Shown here: piece by piece, positions 37,417 through 47,778 of the stretch | Layout: each line of letters opens with the position of its first letter | Numbering within the stretch: position 1 is the stretch's first letter | Assembly (NCBI RefSeq): GCF_001717505.1 | Contig: NZ_CP017037.1 | Location: forward strand, 535,001-599,000 | Direction of reading: 5' to 3' | Source: Dialister pneumosintes | Lineage (GTDB): Bacteria; Bacillota; Negativicutes; Veillonellales; Dialisteraceae | Length of the DNA: 64,000 nucleotides | Notes under the pieces: model-generated | The model's database searches: none | Seen by the model: only the letters and a program-made list of their open reading frames with translations | What the model was told of the DNA's origin: nothing | Translations under genes and position numbers: made by a program

Positions 37417-38331
37417 TTAATGCCTAAGTAAATAATCATGTGCTGCCAAAGCCGCTGCTGCTCCTTCACCGGCAGCAATTACTACTTGTTTATCTTTACG
37501 ATCGGTAACATCTCCTGCAGCAAATAACCCGGAAATATTTGTAACTCCATATTTATCACTAATAATTTCTCCCGATTTATTAGTAGTAACACTTTCAGGA
37601 AGATAACCATTGTTAGGAATTCCACCTGCTTCTATAAAAATACCATCAAGAGATATAGAAGACTCTTCTTCTGTAAGATTATTTCTTATATCTATCCCAA
37701 CTACTTTATCTTCACCTATAATTTTAACCGGAGAATATCCTAGCATAACTTTTATATTTGGTAACTTATTTAACCTAGAAACTAAAATTTCTGAAGCTCG
37801 TATCTTACTACGTACTAACAAATATACCTGTTTGGATATAGAAGCCATTTCAATAGCAGCTTGAATAGCACTATCACCACCACCAACTACTGCTGTCACT
37901 TTATTCTTGTAAAAAGGACCATCACAAGTTGCACAATAACTTACACCACGTCCTGTTAATCGCGATTCCCCGTCAATATTCAATGTACGATTTCGTTTAC
38001 CGGCAGTTACAATTACAGTTTTACCAATAATTTGTTTTCCATCATCAAGTTCCACACTAAAATGACCATCAGGTAATCTTTTTAATTTCTCAACAGAAGC
38101 CATTTCAAATGACACCGGATATTTTCTTACATGGCTTTCCATTTTATCTGATAAATCAAAACCTAATATCGATTCAAATCCCGGATAATTTTCAATTTCA
38201 TTAGTCAATAACATTTGCCCACCGATATCAGGAGAAATAAGCACAGTAGACATTTCTTTGCGAATAGCATATAACGCTGCAGTAAGTCCTGCCGGACCTC
38301 CTCCAATTACGATAGTATCATATATAGTCAT
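37417..38331 (-). CDS. trxB: Thioredoxin reductase
   Basis: A 304-aa FAD/NAD(P)H flavoprotein disulfide reductase. IGGGPAGLTAALYA binds FAD, the redox pair lies in SYCATCDGPFY, VGGGDSAIQAA is the NAD(P)H site, and GLFAAGDVTDRKDKQVVIAAGEG is the C-terminal FAD motif. The NAD(P)H loop after VGGGDSA (KQVYLLVRSKIRAS) lacks the fully typical HRRDxxRA, so ferredoxin- or NADH-linked variants cannot be excluded. It lies between leuS and nth. Confidence 0.93.
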   Translation of the reverse strand: MTIYDTIVIGGGPAGLTAALYAIRKEMSTVLISPDIGGQMLLTNEIENYPGFESILGFDLSDKMESHVRKYPVSFEMASVEKLKRLPDGHFSVELDDGKQIIGKTVIVTAGKRNRTLNIDGESRLTGRGVSYCATCDGPFYKNKVTAVVGGGDSAIQAAIEMASISKQVYLLVRSKIRASEILVSRLNKLPNIKVMLGYSPVKIIGEDKVVGIDIRNNLTEEESSISLDGIFIEAGGIPNNGYLPESVTTNKSGEIISDKYGVTNISGLFAAGDVTDRKDKQVVIAAGEGAAAALAAHDYLLRH

Positions 38332-38418
38332 AATTTTACCTCTTATTTAAATATAATATAATTTTATATTTTGATTATATCGTTTTTTATCGATATAGTC
38401 AAGTGAACTATTCACAAA

Positions 38419-38452
38419 AAAATCCTCAATTCATTATAGAACTGAGGATTTT
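38419..38452 (-). terminator. Terminator after leuS
   Basis: AAAATCCTCAGTTC pairs with GAATTGAGGATTTT on the minus strand (one mismatch) and is followed by a T run. It ends leuS ahead of trxB. Confidence 0.9.
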
Positions 38453-38456
38453 CCTT

Positions 38457-40925
38457 TTACTTTACAACAATATTAACAATCTTTTTAGGCACTACTATAA
38501 CTTTAACAATTGTTTTTCCTTCTATAAATTTTTGAATAGCTGAAAGAGTTTTTGCTTTGTACTCAATCTCCTCTTTTTCCATAGCAATAGGCACGGACAT
38601 AACTGTTCGTACACGCCCATTAACCTGTATTGCCAATTCTACTTCATCTACCGTCAATGCAGATGAGTCTACAACAACCCATTCAGCATCATGTACACTG
38701 CTCTCTTCCGCTCCTAATTTCTGCCAAAGTTCTTCTGTAATATGAGGAACAAAAGGCGCCAATAAAATCAATAAACTGCGTACTATTTCTTTTTTAAAAC
38801 CTTCCGCTATAGATGAATGACTTTCTGCATATGAATACATTTCATTCACTAATTCCATAATAGAGCTGATTGCTGTATTAAAATTAAATTTTCCATCTAA
38901 ATCCTCTGTAACTTTAGCAATTGTTTTATGCAGGCGACGTCTTAATTTTATTTGATCAGAACAAAGTGTGTTTTCTTGATAATTATCCATATCGAGATAC
39001 TTCTCAACAATAGCCCAAACTCTCTTTAAGAAACGGTAAGAGCCTTCTACACCTTGATCACTCCAATTTAAGTCACGTTCCGGTGGTGCAGCAAATAAAA
39101 TAAACAAACGTGCTGTATCTGCACCGTACTTAGCAACTATTTCTTCCGGACTTACTACATTACCAACCGATTTACTCATCTTCCCGCCATCTTTGAGAAC
39201 CATACCTTGGCAAAGTAAATTCGTAAACGGCTCTATGCAATTTACCAATCCTTCATCATATAACACTTTTACAAAGAAACGAGAATACAATAAATGTAAA
39301 ATTGCATGCTCAATACCACCAATATATTGATCTACAGACATCCAATAATTTACTTTCTCTTTATCAAATGGCTGCTTTTCATTATGTGCATCACAATAAC
39401 GTAAGAAATACCAAGAGGAATCTACAAATGTATCCATAGTATCGGTTTCACGAAGTGCAGCCCCGCCACATTTAGGACACTTACACTGCAAGAAAGACTC
39501 GCTTGTTTGAAGAGGTGATACCGCACCGGAAACAAATTCCACATCTTCAGGAAGACGTACAGGTAAATCCTTTTCAGGAACTAATACTGAACCACAAGTT
39601 GGGCAATTAATAATCGGAATCGGACAACCCCAATAACGTTGACGAGAAATAAGCCAATCACGAAGTCTATAATTTACTTTCTCTTTCCCAATTCCCATCT
39701 TTTCCATCTTGTTAATAATAGATACTCTAGCTTCTGCTGATGATTGTCCTGTAAATTCCTCGGAGTCTACTAAATAACCATCTTCCACATATGCTGCATC
39801 CATATCATCTAATGCAAGATTCTTTTCTTGATTTTGAATAGTTAATTTAATTGGTAAATTATATTTCTTAGCAAACTCCCAGTCACGCTGATCACCTTCC
39901 GGCATCGCCATTACAGCTCCAGTGCCATATTCGGACAAAACATAATTAGCAATCCAAATAGGAACACGCTCTCCATTCATTGGATTCGTAGCATAGCTAC
40001 CTGTAAACATTCCTAATTTTTCAACACCTTCTGCTGTTCTTTCAATATCACTTTGATTCTTTACTTTATCAATAAAAACATTAAGTTCTTCTTTATTAGG
40101 ATTGTTAGCAATCAGAGCAGACACGATTGGATGTTCAGGTGCCAACACGATATAAGTTACGCCAAAAACAGTATCTACTCGTGTGGTATAAACAGAAATT
40201 TTTTCTTCCATACCTTCTACATCAAAAGCAAATTCAACACCGGTTGACTTACCTATCCAATTTTTCTGCATGCTTTTAACACGTTCCGGCCATCCCGGCA
40301 TATGATTTAAATCTTCGAGAAGTCTATCCGCATAATCTGTAATTTTTAAAAACCACTGTGCTAAATTTTTCTTAATTACCGAATTCTTACAGCGCCAGCA
40401 CTTTCCATCCTCTACTTGTTCATTTGCTAAAACGGTATGACAAGTATCGCACCAGTTAACTTTTGCTTCTTTCTTATATACCAGTCCTTTATTATAAAAA
40501 ATTTCAAAAAGTTTTTGTGTATGTTTATAATAATCTTCTCTACAAGTCACCACTTCTCTATTCCAATCATAAGAAAGACCCAATTCACGTTGTTGACGAG
40601 TCATATTTTCTATGTTTGAATAAGTCCATTGAGCAGGAGCTACCCCATTTTTTATAGCCGCATTTTCTGCAGGCATACCAAATGCATCATATCCTATTGG
40701 ATGTAATACATTAAACCCTTGCATTTTTTTGAATCTAGCAACTACATCACCAATAGAATAATTTCGAACATGTCCCATATGAAGATTTCCTGACGGATAA
40801 GGGAACATTTCTAAAACATAATATTTCTCCTTATTAGAGTCTTCTTTTGTTTCAAAAGCATTCGTATCCAACCAGTATTTTTGCCATTTCTTTTCAATTT
40901 CTTGCGGAACATATTTGTCTGACAT
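38457..40925 (-). CDS. leuS: Leucine--tRNA ligase
   Basis: Class I synthetase of about 822 aa. The start at 40925 ([15 protein letters not shown]) has GGAAGGTG upstream. The HIGH motif is in [15 protein letters not shown] and KMSKS in [12 protein letters not shown]. The CP1 editing domain (about residues 220-420) contains [11 protein letters not shown] and the conserved editing Asp region, and zinc-type CxxC pairs are visible (CPTCGSVL and CKCPKCGG). It has its own promoter about 90 bp upstream but no T-box leader, unlike serS. Confidence 0.98.
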   Translation of the reverse strand: MSDKYVPQEIEKKWQKYWLDTNAFETKEDSNKEKYYVLEMFPYPSGNLHMGHVRNYSIGDVVARFKKMQGFNVLHPIGYDAFGMPAENAAIKNGVAPAQWTYSNIENMTRQQRELGLSYDWNREVVTCREDYYKHTQKLFEIFYNKGLVYKKEAKVNWCDTCHTVLANEQVEDGKCWRCKNSVIKKNLAQWFLKITDYADRLLEDLNHMPGWPERVKSMQKNWIGKSTGVEFAFDVEGMEEKISVYTTRVDTVFGVTYIVLAPEHPIVSALIANNPNKEELNVFIDKVKNQSDIERTAEGVEKLGMFTGSYATNPMNGERVPIWIANYVLSEYGTGAVMAMPEGDQRDWEFAKKYNLPIKLTIQNQEKNLALDDMDAAYVEDGYLVDSEEFTGQSSAEARVSIINKMEKMGIGKEKVNYRLRDWLISRQRYWGCPIPIINCPTCGSVLVPEKDLPVRLPEDVEFVSGAVSPLQTSESFLQCKCPKCGGAALRETDTMDTFVDSSWYFLRYCDAHNEKQPFDKEKVNYWMSVDQYIGGIEHAILHLLYSRFFVKVLYDEGLVNCIEPFTNLLCQGMVLKDGGKMSKSVGNVVSPEEIVAKYGADTARLFILFAAPPERDLNWSDQGVEGSYRFLKRVWAIVEKYLDMDNYQENTLCSDQIKLRRRLHKTIAKVTEDLDGKFNFNTAISSIMELVNEMYSYAESHSSIAEGFKKEIVRSLLILLAPFVPHITEELWQKLGAEESSVHDAEWVVVDSSALTVDEVELAIQVNGRVRTVMSVPIAMEKEEIEYKAKTLSAIQKFIEGKTIVKVIVVPKKIVNIVVK

Positions 40926-41012
40926 TCGTATCACCTTCCATAATTTATTCTATTAAAATAAAGAAAGCATAGCTTTATTAATAGATAATAACTACCTTAT
41001 TATATAAAATCA

Positions 41013-41041
41013 ATTATATAATTAAGAAAATTTCACGTCAA
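41013..41041 (-). promoter_or_regulatory. Promoter of leuS
   Basis: TTGACG (41036-41041), 17-bp spacer, TATAAT (41013-41018) on the minus strand. The leader of about 80 nt has only a small AAAGC/GCTTT hairpin and no T-box consensus. The remaining gap to lgt holds no gene. Confidence 0.85.
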
Positions 41042-41178
41042 CTAATAGGAAAAACAAAGATAACATTCTATTTCTACACAATATGTATCTTCATAATGAT
41101 ATAATTTTCATATACCATGTAATATACAAAATAAATTCATTTTTCTTTTTGTATTTTGTTAAAGAAAGGTAAATTAAA

Positions 41179-41964
41179 ATGCACCAATATCTTTTCTTTA
41201 TTGGTAATTGGCCAATTCGATTTTATGGAATATTTTTTTCATTAGGTATTATTTCCGGATGTATTATGGCTTATTTTCTTCTAAAAAAAGAAAATAAAGA
41301 ATGGGCTAAACACATATTCGATTTAGGTATAACTATCGCTTTTTGGGGAATTCTCGGTGGACGACTTTGGGATGTATTCTTTTTTGATTGGGAATATTAC
41401 CATAATCACCTTTCTGAAATATTCTATGTATGGCAAGGTGGTATGGCTATTCAAGGAGGACTATTGTTTGCTATAATTGCTGCTTATTTCTTCCTTAAGC
41501 AAAAAAATATTCCTATTTTATCTTTTGCCGATACAATCGCTCCTGCCATTATTTTAGGACAATCTGTAGGGCGTATTGCCAATTTTATGAATGGCGACGC
41601 ATTCGGACATCCCACGGGAATGAACTTTGGCCTACTATATCCTAATACAACACTTGCCTATCAAACCTATGGTTCTCAACCCTTATGGCCGGCTGAAGTA
41701 TGGGAATGCCAAGGCGACTTACTAATCTTTGTTTTTCTTATTTTATATAGTTGTGAAAAGAGACCTAAGGGCACAATTTTTTCTCTCTATTTAATGCTAT
41801 ACTCTATTCTTCGTTTCTTCCTAGAGTATTTTCGTGGTGACTATCAAATCCTGTTATGGGGACTAAAAAGTGCTCAGATTACAGCTGTTATAGGTTTTTT
41901 ATGTGCTTGTACTGCATTTATTTATTTTTATATTAAAGATTTGCATATTACTAAAAAAAGGTAA
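41179..41964 (+). CDS. lgt: Prolipoprotein diacylglyceryl transferase
   Basis: Integral membrane enzyme that adds diacylglycerol to the lipobox Cys of prolipoproteins. The 261-aa chain has about seven membrane segments. Key motifs are WPIRFYG near the N-terminus, GGRLWDV, VWQGGMAIQGGLL, the signature GQSVGRIANFMNGDAFG with the essential Arg-Asn pair, and LRFFLEYFRGD. AGAAAGG precedes the ATG. It is one of only two plus-strand genes. Confidence 0.96.
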   Translation: MHQYLFFIGNWPIRFYGIFFSLGIISGCIMAYFLLKKENKEWAKHIFDLGITIAFWGILGGRLWDVFFFDWEYYHNHLSEIFYVWQGGMAIQGGLLFAIIAAYFFLKQKNIPILSFADTIAPAIILGQSVGRIANFMNGDAFGHPTGMNFGLLYPNTTLAYQTYGSQPLWPAEVWECQGDLLIFVFLILYSCEKRPKGTIFSLYLMLYSILRFFLEYFRGDYQILLWGLKSAQITAVIGFLCACTAFIYFYIKDLHITKKR

Positions 41965-41974
41965 ATATGTAAAC

Positions 41975-42010
41975 AAAAAGACTGTAATGAGTTTTCATTA
42001 CAGTCTTTTT
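41975..42010. terminator. Bidirectional terminator between lgt and ychF
   Basis: Perfect 16-bp stem (AAAAAGACTGTAATGA and complement) with a 4-nt loop, lying between convergent stop codons, with A and T runs on the two sides. Confidence 0.95.
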
Positions 42011-42012
42011 AT

Positions 42013-43119
42013 TTATACATTAAAACGAAAATATACCGTATCTCCATCTTCTACTATATATTCTTTTCCTTCTACACGAAGCAATCCTTTTTCTCTGGCA
42101 GCTGCATAAGAGCCACATTCCATAAGATCTTCATAAGAAACAATTTCTGCTCGAATAAATCCACGTTCCATATCGGTATGAATCTTACCGGCAGCTTGTG
42201 GTGCTTTAGTTCCTTTACGAATAGTCCATGCTCTACATTCTACTTCACCAGCTGTGAAAAAGTTAATTAAACCTAACATAGAATAAGCAGTACGAATCAA
42301 TCGATGAAGTCCCGGTTCTGTTTCTCCTAAATCTGCAAGAAACGCTTTGGCTTCTTCCGGTTCCAATTCAGATACTTCTTGCTCAATAGCAGCAGAAATA
42401 GTTACCCATTTGGCCCCTTCTTTTTCAGCTTGTGCTGAAACTTTTTGTACTAAAGAATTTGACATCGGATCTGCTATATCATCTTCCGCTGTATTTAATA
42501 CGTAAAGAACCGGCTTTAGTGTAATTAAATTTAATTCCTGTAAAAGCTCTTTATCTTCATCTGTTAAATCAACCACTCTTGCAGGTTTTCCATCTGCCAA
42601 TGCATTGAACACTTTTTCATAAGTGGGAAGAAGCGCCTTAGCTTCTTTATTGCCTGTTTGTGCTAATTTAGCAGTCTTTGTTTTCTTTTTTTCTATACTA
42701 TCTAAATCTGCTAAACAAAGTTCCGTGTTGATAATTTCCATATCACGAATCGGATCTACAGATCCTTCTACATGAACAATATCATCACTTTCAAAACAAC
42801 GAACTACATGTGCAATAGCATCTGTTTCTCGAATATGACTTAAAAATTGATTCCCTAATCCTTCTCCTTTAGATGCACCTGATACTAAACCTGCAATATC
42901 AACAAAACGAGTAAATGCCGGAACGATTTTCTTTGTATTAAAAAGTTTGGATAAATCATAAATTCTATGATCGGGAACTTCTACAACTCCTACATTCGGT
43001 TCAATAGTGCAGAACGGAAAGTTTGCTGCTTCTGCCCCAGCTTTTGTAATAGCATTAAACAAAGTACTTTTACCTACATTCGGAAGACCTACAATACCAA
43101 TTTGCAAATTTGTGCTCAT
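42013..43119 (-). CDS. ychF: Redox-regulated ATPase/GTPase YchF
   Basis: A 368-aa Obg-family P-loop protein (OLA1/YchF) that prefers ATP and associates with ribosomes. The P-loop is GLPNVGKSTLFNAITKAGAEAANFPFCTIEPNVG, followed by DIAGLVSGASKGEGLGN (G3), VLNTAEDD in place of NKxD, and the C-terminal TGS domain (NFFTAGEVECRAWTIRKGTKAPQAAGKIHTDMERGF). Its start overlaps the dapL stop by one base (TAATG). Confidence 0.97.
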   Translation of the reverse strand: MSTNLQIGIVGLPNVGKSTLFNAITKAGAEAANFPFCTIEPNVGVVEVPDHRIYDLSKLFNTKKIVPAFTRFVDIAGLVSGASKGEGLGNQFLSHIRETDAIAHVVRCFESDDIVHVEGSVDPIRDMEIINTELCLADLDSIEKKKTKTAKLAQTGNKEAKALLPTYEKVFNALADGKPARVVDLTDEDKELLQELNLITLKPVLYVLNTAEDDIADPMSNSLVQKVSAQAEKEGAKWVTISAAIEQEVSELEPEEAKAFLADLGETEPGLHRLIRTAYSMLGLINFFTAGEVECRAWTIRKGTKAPQAAGKIHTDMERGFIRAEIVSYEDLMECGSYAAAREKGLLRVEGKEYIVEDGDTVYFRFNV

Positions 43120-44360
43120 TACGATTCCCCTTTTTTCAATAATTTTTTTAAACGTTGTACTGCTTCTTGAGTATTTTCTGGAGTATTAAATGCGGTTAAT
43201 CGAATATAACCTGCTCCACAAGGACCAAATCCGGCACCCGGTGTACAAACAACACCTGCTTGCTGCAAAAGCAAGTCAAAAAATTCCCAACTTGTCATTC
43301 CTTCCGGAACTGTTACCCAGATATAAGGGCTATTTTTTCCCCCCGAGGATGTTAAACCGACTTCCATAAGCCCTTCTAAAATCATATGTGCATTTTCACG
43401 ATATATATTTATAGTGGCTTGTACTTGTGCTTTTCCTTCCTCAGTATAAAGTGCTTCTGCTCCACGTTGCACAATATAAGAACAGCCATTAAATTTGGTA
43501 CATTGACGACGATTCCACAATTCATTGGCACTTATCTTCTCTCCGGATTGTGTTTCTAACATCAATGCATGAGGAACTACACAATAACCACATCGAACAC
43601 CAGTAAATCCTGCACTTTTAGAATAGGATCTAAACTCAATAGCTACTTCTTTAGCTCCTTCAATTTCATAAATACTATGAGGCAAGTCTTTATCTGTGAT
43701 AAATGCTTCATACGCTGCATCAAAGAAAATGACAGATCCTGTTTGTTGTGCATATTTAACCCACATAGTTAAGTCTTTATGAGTAAAGACAGATCCTGTC
43801 GGATTATTAGGAGAACATAAATAAATAATTTGAGGATCATGTATAGGTAAACTTGGTTTAAATGCACATTCTTCATAGCAAGGCATATAGATAATTCTTT
43901 GATAATTACCATTCACAAATTTTCCACCCCGTCCTGCCATAACATTGCTGTCAACATATACGGGATATACAGGATCTGTTACTGCAACAAGAGAGGATTC
44001 TGCAAATATGTCTTGCATATTCCCTACATCACATTTTACTCCATCACTAACAAAAATTTCAGAAGGTTCTAAATCAATACCACGTGATTTAAAATCACCA
44101 TTTACAATAGCCTCACGTAAAAACGAATATCCTTGTTCAGGTCCATATCCCCTAAAAGTTTCTATATTTCCCATTTCAAAAACAGCTTTTTGCATTGCCT
44201 TAATAACCACAGGCGCTAAGGGTTGTGTCACATCACCAATCCCTAATGAAATAATATTAGTATTCGAATGTAGTTTTTTATATGCATCTATTCTATTTCT
44301 AATTTCAGCAAACAGATAAGCTCCCTGAAGTTCAATAAACGCCTCATTACAATACGCCAT
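43119..44360 (-). CDS. dapL: LL-diaminopimelate aminotransferase
   Basis: A PLP-dependent class I aminotransferase that makes LL-DAP from tetrahydrodipicolinate in one step, bypassing the acylated routes. The start at 44360 (MAYCNEAF) has TAGGAGA upstream; the longer frame lacks a site. NTNIISLGIGDVTQPLAP is the characteristic N-terminus, SPNNPTGSVFT binds the substrate, and SYSKSAGFTGVRCGYCVVP holds the PLP Lys. Length 413 aa. It fits MurE of the DNPR type. Confidence 0.96.
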   Translation of the reverse strand: MAYCNEAFIELQGAYLFAEIRNRIDAYKKLHSNTNIISLGIGDVTQPLAPVVIKAMQKAVFEMGNIETFRGYGPEQGYSFLREAIVNGDFKSRGIDLEPSEIFVSDGVKCDVGNMQDIFAESSLVAVTDPVYPVYVDSNVMAGRGGKFVNGNYQRIIYMPCYEECAFKPSLPIHDPQIIYLCSPNNPTGSVFTHKDLTMWVKYAQQTGSVIFFDAAYEAFITDKDLPHSIYEIEGAKEVAIEFRSYSKSAGFTGVRCGYCVVPHALMLETQSGEKISANELWNRRQCTKFNGCSYIVQRGAEALYTEEGKAQVQATINIYRENAHMILEGLMEVGLTSSGGKNSPYIWVTVPEGMTSWEFFDLLLQQAGVVCTPGAGFGPCGAGYIRLTAFNTPENTQEAVQRLKKLLKKGES

Positions 44361-44425
44361 ATATTTTCTCCTATTATTTCCAGATTCTTTTATAAAAACA
44401 GCATATTTCCTATATGTTTTTAGCA

Positions 44426-44980
44426 CTATAATTGAAAGGCAACTGTTCCTAGTACATGATCCAATGGTACTGCGCCAATAAATCGGCTATCACTACTATG
44501 ATTCCTATTATCACCCATTACAAATACCATTCCTTCCGGTACTACATAGGTTCCATCCATAGAAAATTCCATAGGTTCTTTAATATAAGCTTCTTCTAAT
44601 TTTTCTCCATTACGATACACATATCCATCATGAAAAGCAAGCTCATCTCCACTTTTTCCAATTACTCTTTTCACCCAAATATTATGTTGTTGTGAATTAT
44701 GACTAAAAATGGATAAATAATTGTCTAAGGGTTCTAATACATCATCTGCCCAAGTTCTTTCTCTTTGTACACGGCTATCAATAATAACTATATCTTTATA
44801 ATTAACATCTTTATGCAAAACATGCCCTATTTTCGACACAATTAAATATTGTCCATTTTGCAAAGATGGATACATAGATTCTCCCGAAACTCGAGTAGGT
44901 ACAAAAATAAAGATATGAATAATCATAGCTAAAATTAAGGCTACAACGATAGAATACAGCCAATCTAACACTTCATGCAT
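44426..44980 (-). CDS. lepB: Signal peptidase I
   Basis: A membrane serine protease of the S26 family that cleaves secretory signal peptides. One N-terminal membrane segment (LYSIVVALILAMIIHIFIFV) is followed by SGESMYPSL with the catalytic Ser, WVKRVIGKSGD with the catalytic Lys, and GDNRNHSSDSRFIG. I place the start at 44980 (MHEVLDW) behind GGGGGA; an ATG 12 bases upstream is possible. Length about 184 aa. It is followed by dapL in the same direction. Confidence 0.95.
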   Translation of the reverse strand: MHEVLDWLYSIVVALILAMIIHIFIFVPTRVSGESMYPSLQNGQYLIVSKIGHVLHKDVNYKDIVIIDSRVQRERTWADDVLEPLDNYLSIFSHNSQQHNIWVKRVIGKSGDELAFHDGYVYRNGEKLEEAYIKEPMEFSMDGTYVVPEGMVFVMGDNRNHSSDSRFIGAVPLDHVLGTVAFQL

Positions 44981-45027
44981 AAAATCCCCCATATTGATAT
45001 AGTATAACCAGTTTATAAAAGTAAAAT

Positions 45028-45055
45028 AAAATAGCGGATACATATCCGCTATTTT
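45028..45055 (-). terminator. Terminator after glpX
   Basis: AAAATAGCGGAT pairs with ATCCGCTATTTT around a 4-nt loop between glpX and lepB, with T residues following on the minus strand. Confidence 0.9.
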
Positions 45056-45074
45056 AACAGATTTAAGACTTTTT

Positions 45075-46037
45075 TTATAGTTTAACTATCGGTTTATTTT
45101 CACCAAAACGATGAACTGTATCTATAAATCGTACTGTACCTGTTTTATATCTAAGAAGCATGGTAGATGTACGACATCCATTATCAAAATATCTTACACC
45201 TTTTAAAAAATTACAATCGGTAATAGCAGTTGCTGAAAAAATACAATCATCTCCTTTTACAAGGTCATCAATTGTAAAGACTCTAGAAGGATCTTCAATT
45301 CCCATTGCACGCATACGATTAATTTCTTCTTCATTATGAGGAAGTAATCTTGCTTGCATATCTCCACCTAAACATTTTAGTCCAACTGCAGCTAATACAC
45401 CTTCCGGTGCACCTCCCTGTCCAATAACCATATGAATACCGCTACCTTGAATTCCACATTCAACAGCAGGTGCCACGTCCCCATCCGTAATTAAACGAAT
45501 GCGCGCACCGGCTTCTCTGCATTCGCGAATAATACCCGCATGACGTTCTCTATCAAGAGTTACTACTGTAAGATCTGCTATTTCTCTATTCATTGCTTCC
45601 GCAACATTTTTAAGATTAACAGCAACAGGAGCATCAATATTAATGCGACCTTTTGCTCTTGGTCCTACACAAATCTTATACATATACATATCAGGAGCAT
45701 GAAGTAAACTTCCAGCCGGAGCAACTGCCATAACTGCAATCGCCCCGTCTTTTCCTTTAGCCACTAAATTAGTACCTTCTACAGGGTCGACTGCAATATC
45801 AATAGCTTCTCCACCTGCCCCAACGTGCTCGCCAATATACAACATAGGTGCTTCATCTAATTCGCCTTCACCAATTACTACTGTGCCTGAAACAGCTGTT
45901 TTAGAAAACGCTTCATGCATCCCATCAACAGCTAATTGATCTGCGCCTTCTTTATCTCCACATCCCATTAAACGACCACTCTTGATTGCAGCTTGTTCAG
46001 TAACACGTACAAACTCCAAAGACAACTGCCTATCCAT
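45075..46037 (-). CDS. glpX: Fructose-1,6-bisphosphatase, class II
   Basis: GlpX-type phosphatase of gluconeogenesis. The start at 46037 (MDRQLSLEFVRVTE) has AGGAGGT at ideal spacing. Metal and substrate motifs are GDKEGADQLAVDGM, GEGELDEAPMLYIGE and AVDPVEGTNL, with GQGGAPEGVLAA later. Length 320 aa. With the glycolytic operon at 30131-35457 it gives the organism both directions of the pathway. It lies alone between two terminators. Confidence 0.96.
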   Translation of the reverse strand: MDRQLSLEFVRVTEQAAIKSGRLMGCGDKEGADQLAVDGMHEAFSKTAVSGTVVIGEGELDEAPMLYIGEHVGAGGEAIDIAVDPVEGTNLVAKGKDGAIAVMAVAPAGSLLHAPDMYMYKICVGPRAKGRINIDAPVAVNLKNVAEAMNREIADLTVVTLDRERHAGIIRECREAGARIRLITDGDVAPAVECGIQGSGIHMVIGQGGAPEGVLAAVGLKCLGGDMQARLLPHNEEEINRMRAMGIEDPSRVFTIDDLVKGDDCIFSATAITDCNFLKGVRYFDNGCRTSTMLLRYKTGTVRFIDTVHRFGENKPIVKL

Positions 46038-46086
46038 AAAGATACCTCCTATGTTGTATGCTTCAAATGTCATTATTATTTAATAA

Positions 46087-46138
46087 TAACACATTCTGCG
46101 CTTAAATGGAGTATACCATTTAAGCGCAGAATGTGTTA
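46087..46138 (-). terminator. Long perfect hairpin after the amino-acid importer genes
   Basis: Arms of 23 bp (46087-46109 and 46116-46138) are exact complements around a 6-nt loop, with core ACACATTCTGCGCTTAAATGG. On the minus strand TTATTATT follows. It stands between the ABC gene stop and glpX, and is the longest exact stem in the window. Confidence 0.85.
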
Positions 46139-46155
46139 ATTATATTCATTATTAA

Positions 46156-46905
46156 TTATAAAACTTTTGATAAGAAATTCTTTGTTCTCTCTTCTTTAGC
46201 ATGATTAAAAATGGCTTCAGGTATTCCTTCTTCAAGAATAGAACCTTGATCGACAAAAAGAACTCTTGTGCCTACTTCTCTTGCAAATCCCATTTCATGA
46301 GTAACTACTACCATTGTCATGCCTTCAAGTGCAACTTCTTTCATAATATCCAGTACATCATGTACCATTTCCGGATCCAAAGCCGATGTAGGTTCATCAA
46401 ATAAGAGCGCTTTAGGTTTCATAGCTAAAGCACGTGCAATAGCTACACGTTGTTGCTGTCCTCCGGAAAGTTGAGACGGCATAGAGGTGGCTTTATCTTT
46501 TAGTCCTACTTTATCTAATAACGCAATACCACGTTCATATGCTTCATCTCTACTCATTTTTCTAATTTTCATAGGTGCCAACATGATATTATTAATAACC
46601 GACATATGTGGAAATAAGTTAAAGCGTTGAAATACCATACCTACTTCAACACGCACTTTATTTAAATTTTCTTCACTATTTAAGGGAATGTTATCAAAAG
46701 TAATTGTTCCTTTAGTCGGCATTTCTAATCCATTAATACAACGTAATAAAGTACTTTTACCGGAACCGGAAGGTCCAATAATAACAGCCACTTCTTTAGG
46801 TTTTACTTTAAGTGTTACATCCTTTAATACTTCTGTCTTTTGGAATGATTTACTTATATGGTCTACATTAATTAAATAGGGAGTATTATTATTTATTGTT
46901 TCCAT
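46156..46905 (-). CDS. glnQ: Polar amino-acid ABC transporter ATPase
   Basis: A 249-aa importer ATPase of the GlnQ/HisP type. The start at 46905 (METINNN) has GGAGGG upstream. Walker A is GPSGSGKST, the signature is [15 protein letters not shown], Walker B is [11 protein letters not shown], and the switch His is in VVTHEMGF. The start overlaps the stop of the permease gene by one base. The amino acid carried cannot be told. No binding-protein gene is adjacent, so that part must be encoded elsewhere. Confidence 0.93.
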   Translation of the reverse strand: METINNNTPYLINVDHISKSFQKTEVLKDVTLKVKPKEVAVIIGPSGSGKSTLLRCINGLEMPTKGTITFDNIPLNSEENLNKVRVEVGMVFQRFNLFPHMSVINNIMLAPMKIRKMSRDEAYERGIALLDKVGLKDKATSMPSQLSGGQQQRVAIARALAMKPKALLFDEPTSALDPEMVHDVLDIMKEVALEGMTMVVVTHEMGFAREVGTRVLFVDQGSILEEGIPEAIFNHAKEERTKNFLSKVL

Positions 46906-47543
46906 TATTTTCCCTCCATATAAGATATAAATCTTGCAATAACCAATGTCATGATTAAATATAAGACAGCAACCGTCATCCAAATTTCAAAAGATGCATA
47001 TGTTTGGGCTATAACCAACTGTCCACGTCTCGTAAGCTCTTCAAAACCAATAACCGAAACCAATGATGAATCTTTAAGCATAGTGATAAATTCATTACCT
47101 AGCGGAGGAAGGATATTGCGAAAAGCTTGTGGAAGAAGAATATAATACATCGTCTGCCACCAAGTAAGCCCTAAAGAACGCCCTGCTTCCATTTGTCCAA
47201 TATCAATAGATTGTATGCCTGCCCTAAAAATTTCAGAAACATAGGCGCCACTATTAATACCACAAGCAGTAACAGCAGCAACAAACGGATTAATATGCAT
47301 ACCTAAAACTACAGGTAAAGCAAAATAAATTAAAAAAATCTGAATCAGCAATGGAGTACCTCTAATTCCGTCTGCATATATAGTCGCTGTAATTCTAAGC
47401 AATCTAACTCTAGAAATTCTAGCTATTCCCGTAAATAGTCCAATAAAAAAGCCTATACCAACGCTAAGCATAGTAATTTCTATCGTTATGAGTGCCCCTT
47501 GCAAAAGGAAAGGCAAAGATTTTTCAATTAATTCCAAATCCAT
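46905..47543 (-). CDS. Polar amino-acid ABC transporter permease
   Basis: A 212-aa HisM/GlnP-type permease with about five membrane segments. The cytoplasmic EAA loop [34 protein letters not shown] contacts the ATPase. It is the first gene of a two-gene unit behind a strong promoter and a small palindrome. Substrate unknown; glutamine, cystine or arginine-type systems all share this architecture. Confidence 0.92.
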   Translation of the reverse strand: MDLELIEKSLPFLLQGALITIEITMLSVGIGFFIGLFTGIARISRVRLLRITATIYADGIRGTPLLIQIFLIYFALPVVLGMHINPFVAAVTACGINSGAYVSEIFRAGIQSIDIGQMEAGRSLGLTWWQTMYYILLPQAFRNILPPLGNEFITMLKDSSLVSVIGFEELTRRGQLVIAQTYASFEIWMTVAVLYLIMTLVIARFISYMEGK

Positions 47544-47583
47544 GTATACGTCTCCAAATCATTTTTAATGTATATATAACAAC

Positions 47584-47623
47584 TTGTATCGTTAATAATA
47601 CAACCCAAATGATTCTCTGTCAA
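47584..47623 (-). promoter_or_regulatory. Promoter and candidate operator of amino-acid importer
   Basis: TTGACA (47618-47623), 17-bp spacer, TATTAT (47595-47600) on the minus strand. An inverted repeat TTGTAT-N8-ATACAA (47584-47589 and 47598-47603) covers the -10 box and start point, a suitable place for a repressor. The rest of the 235-bp gap to gltX is AT-rich without a gene. Confidence 0.75.
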
Positions 47624-47729
47624 TGATATTTATTTAATTAATAACTGTAAAAATCATATTTTTGTAGTTATTTTTATTAAATCATATTTTTTGAGTATTT
47701 ATACAATTTCATAAATTTATAAAACAAAA

Positions 47730-47760
47730 TAAAGGAACAGAATTATTTTCTGTTCCTTTA
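47730..47760 (-). terminator. Terminator after gltX
   Basis: TAAAGGAACAGAA pairs with TTCTGTTCCTTTA around a 5-nt loop, just after the gltX stop. Confidence 0.9.
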
Positions 47761-47778
47761 TCTAAACAATAGATATTA

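Noticed and set aside
40926-41178. Possible T-box ahead of leuS
   Set aside because: No T-box consensus (GGTGG-ACCGCG) and the promoter-to-start distance is about 80 nt, too short.
43945-44319. 124-aa plus-strand frame opposite dapL
   Set aside because: Antisense shadow of a conserved aminotransferase.
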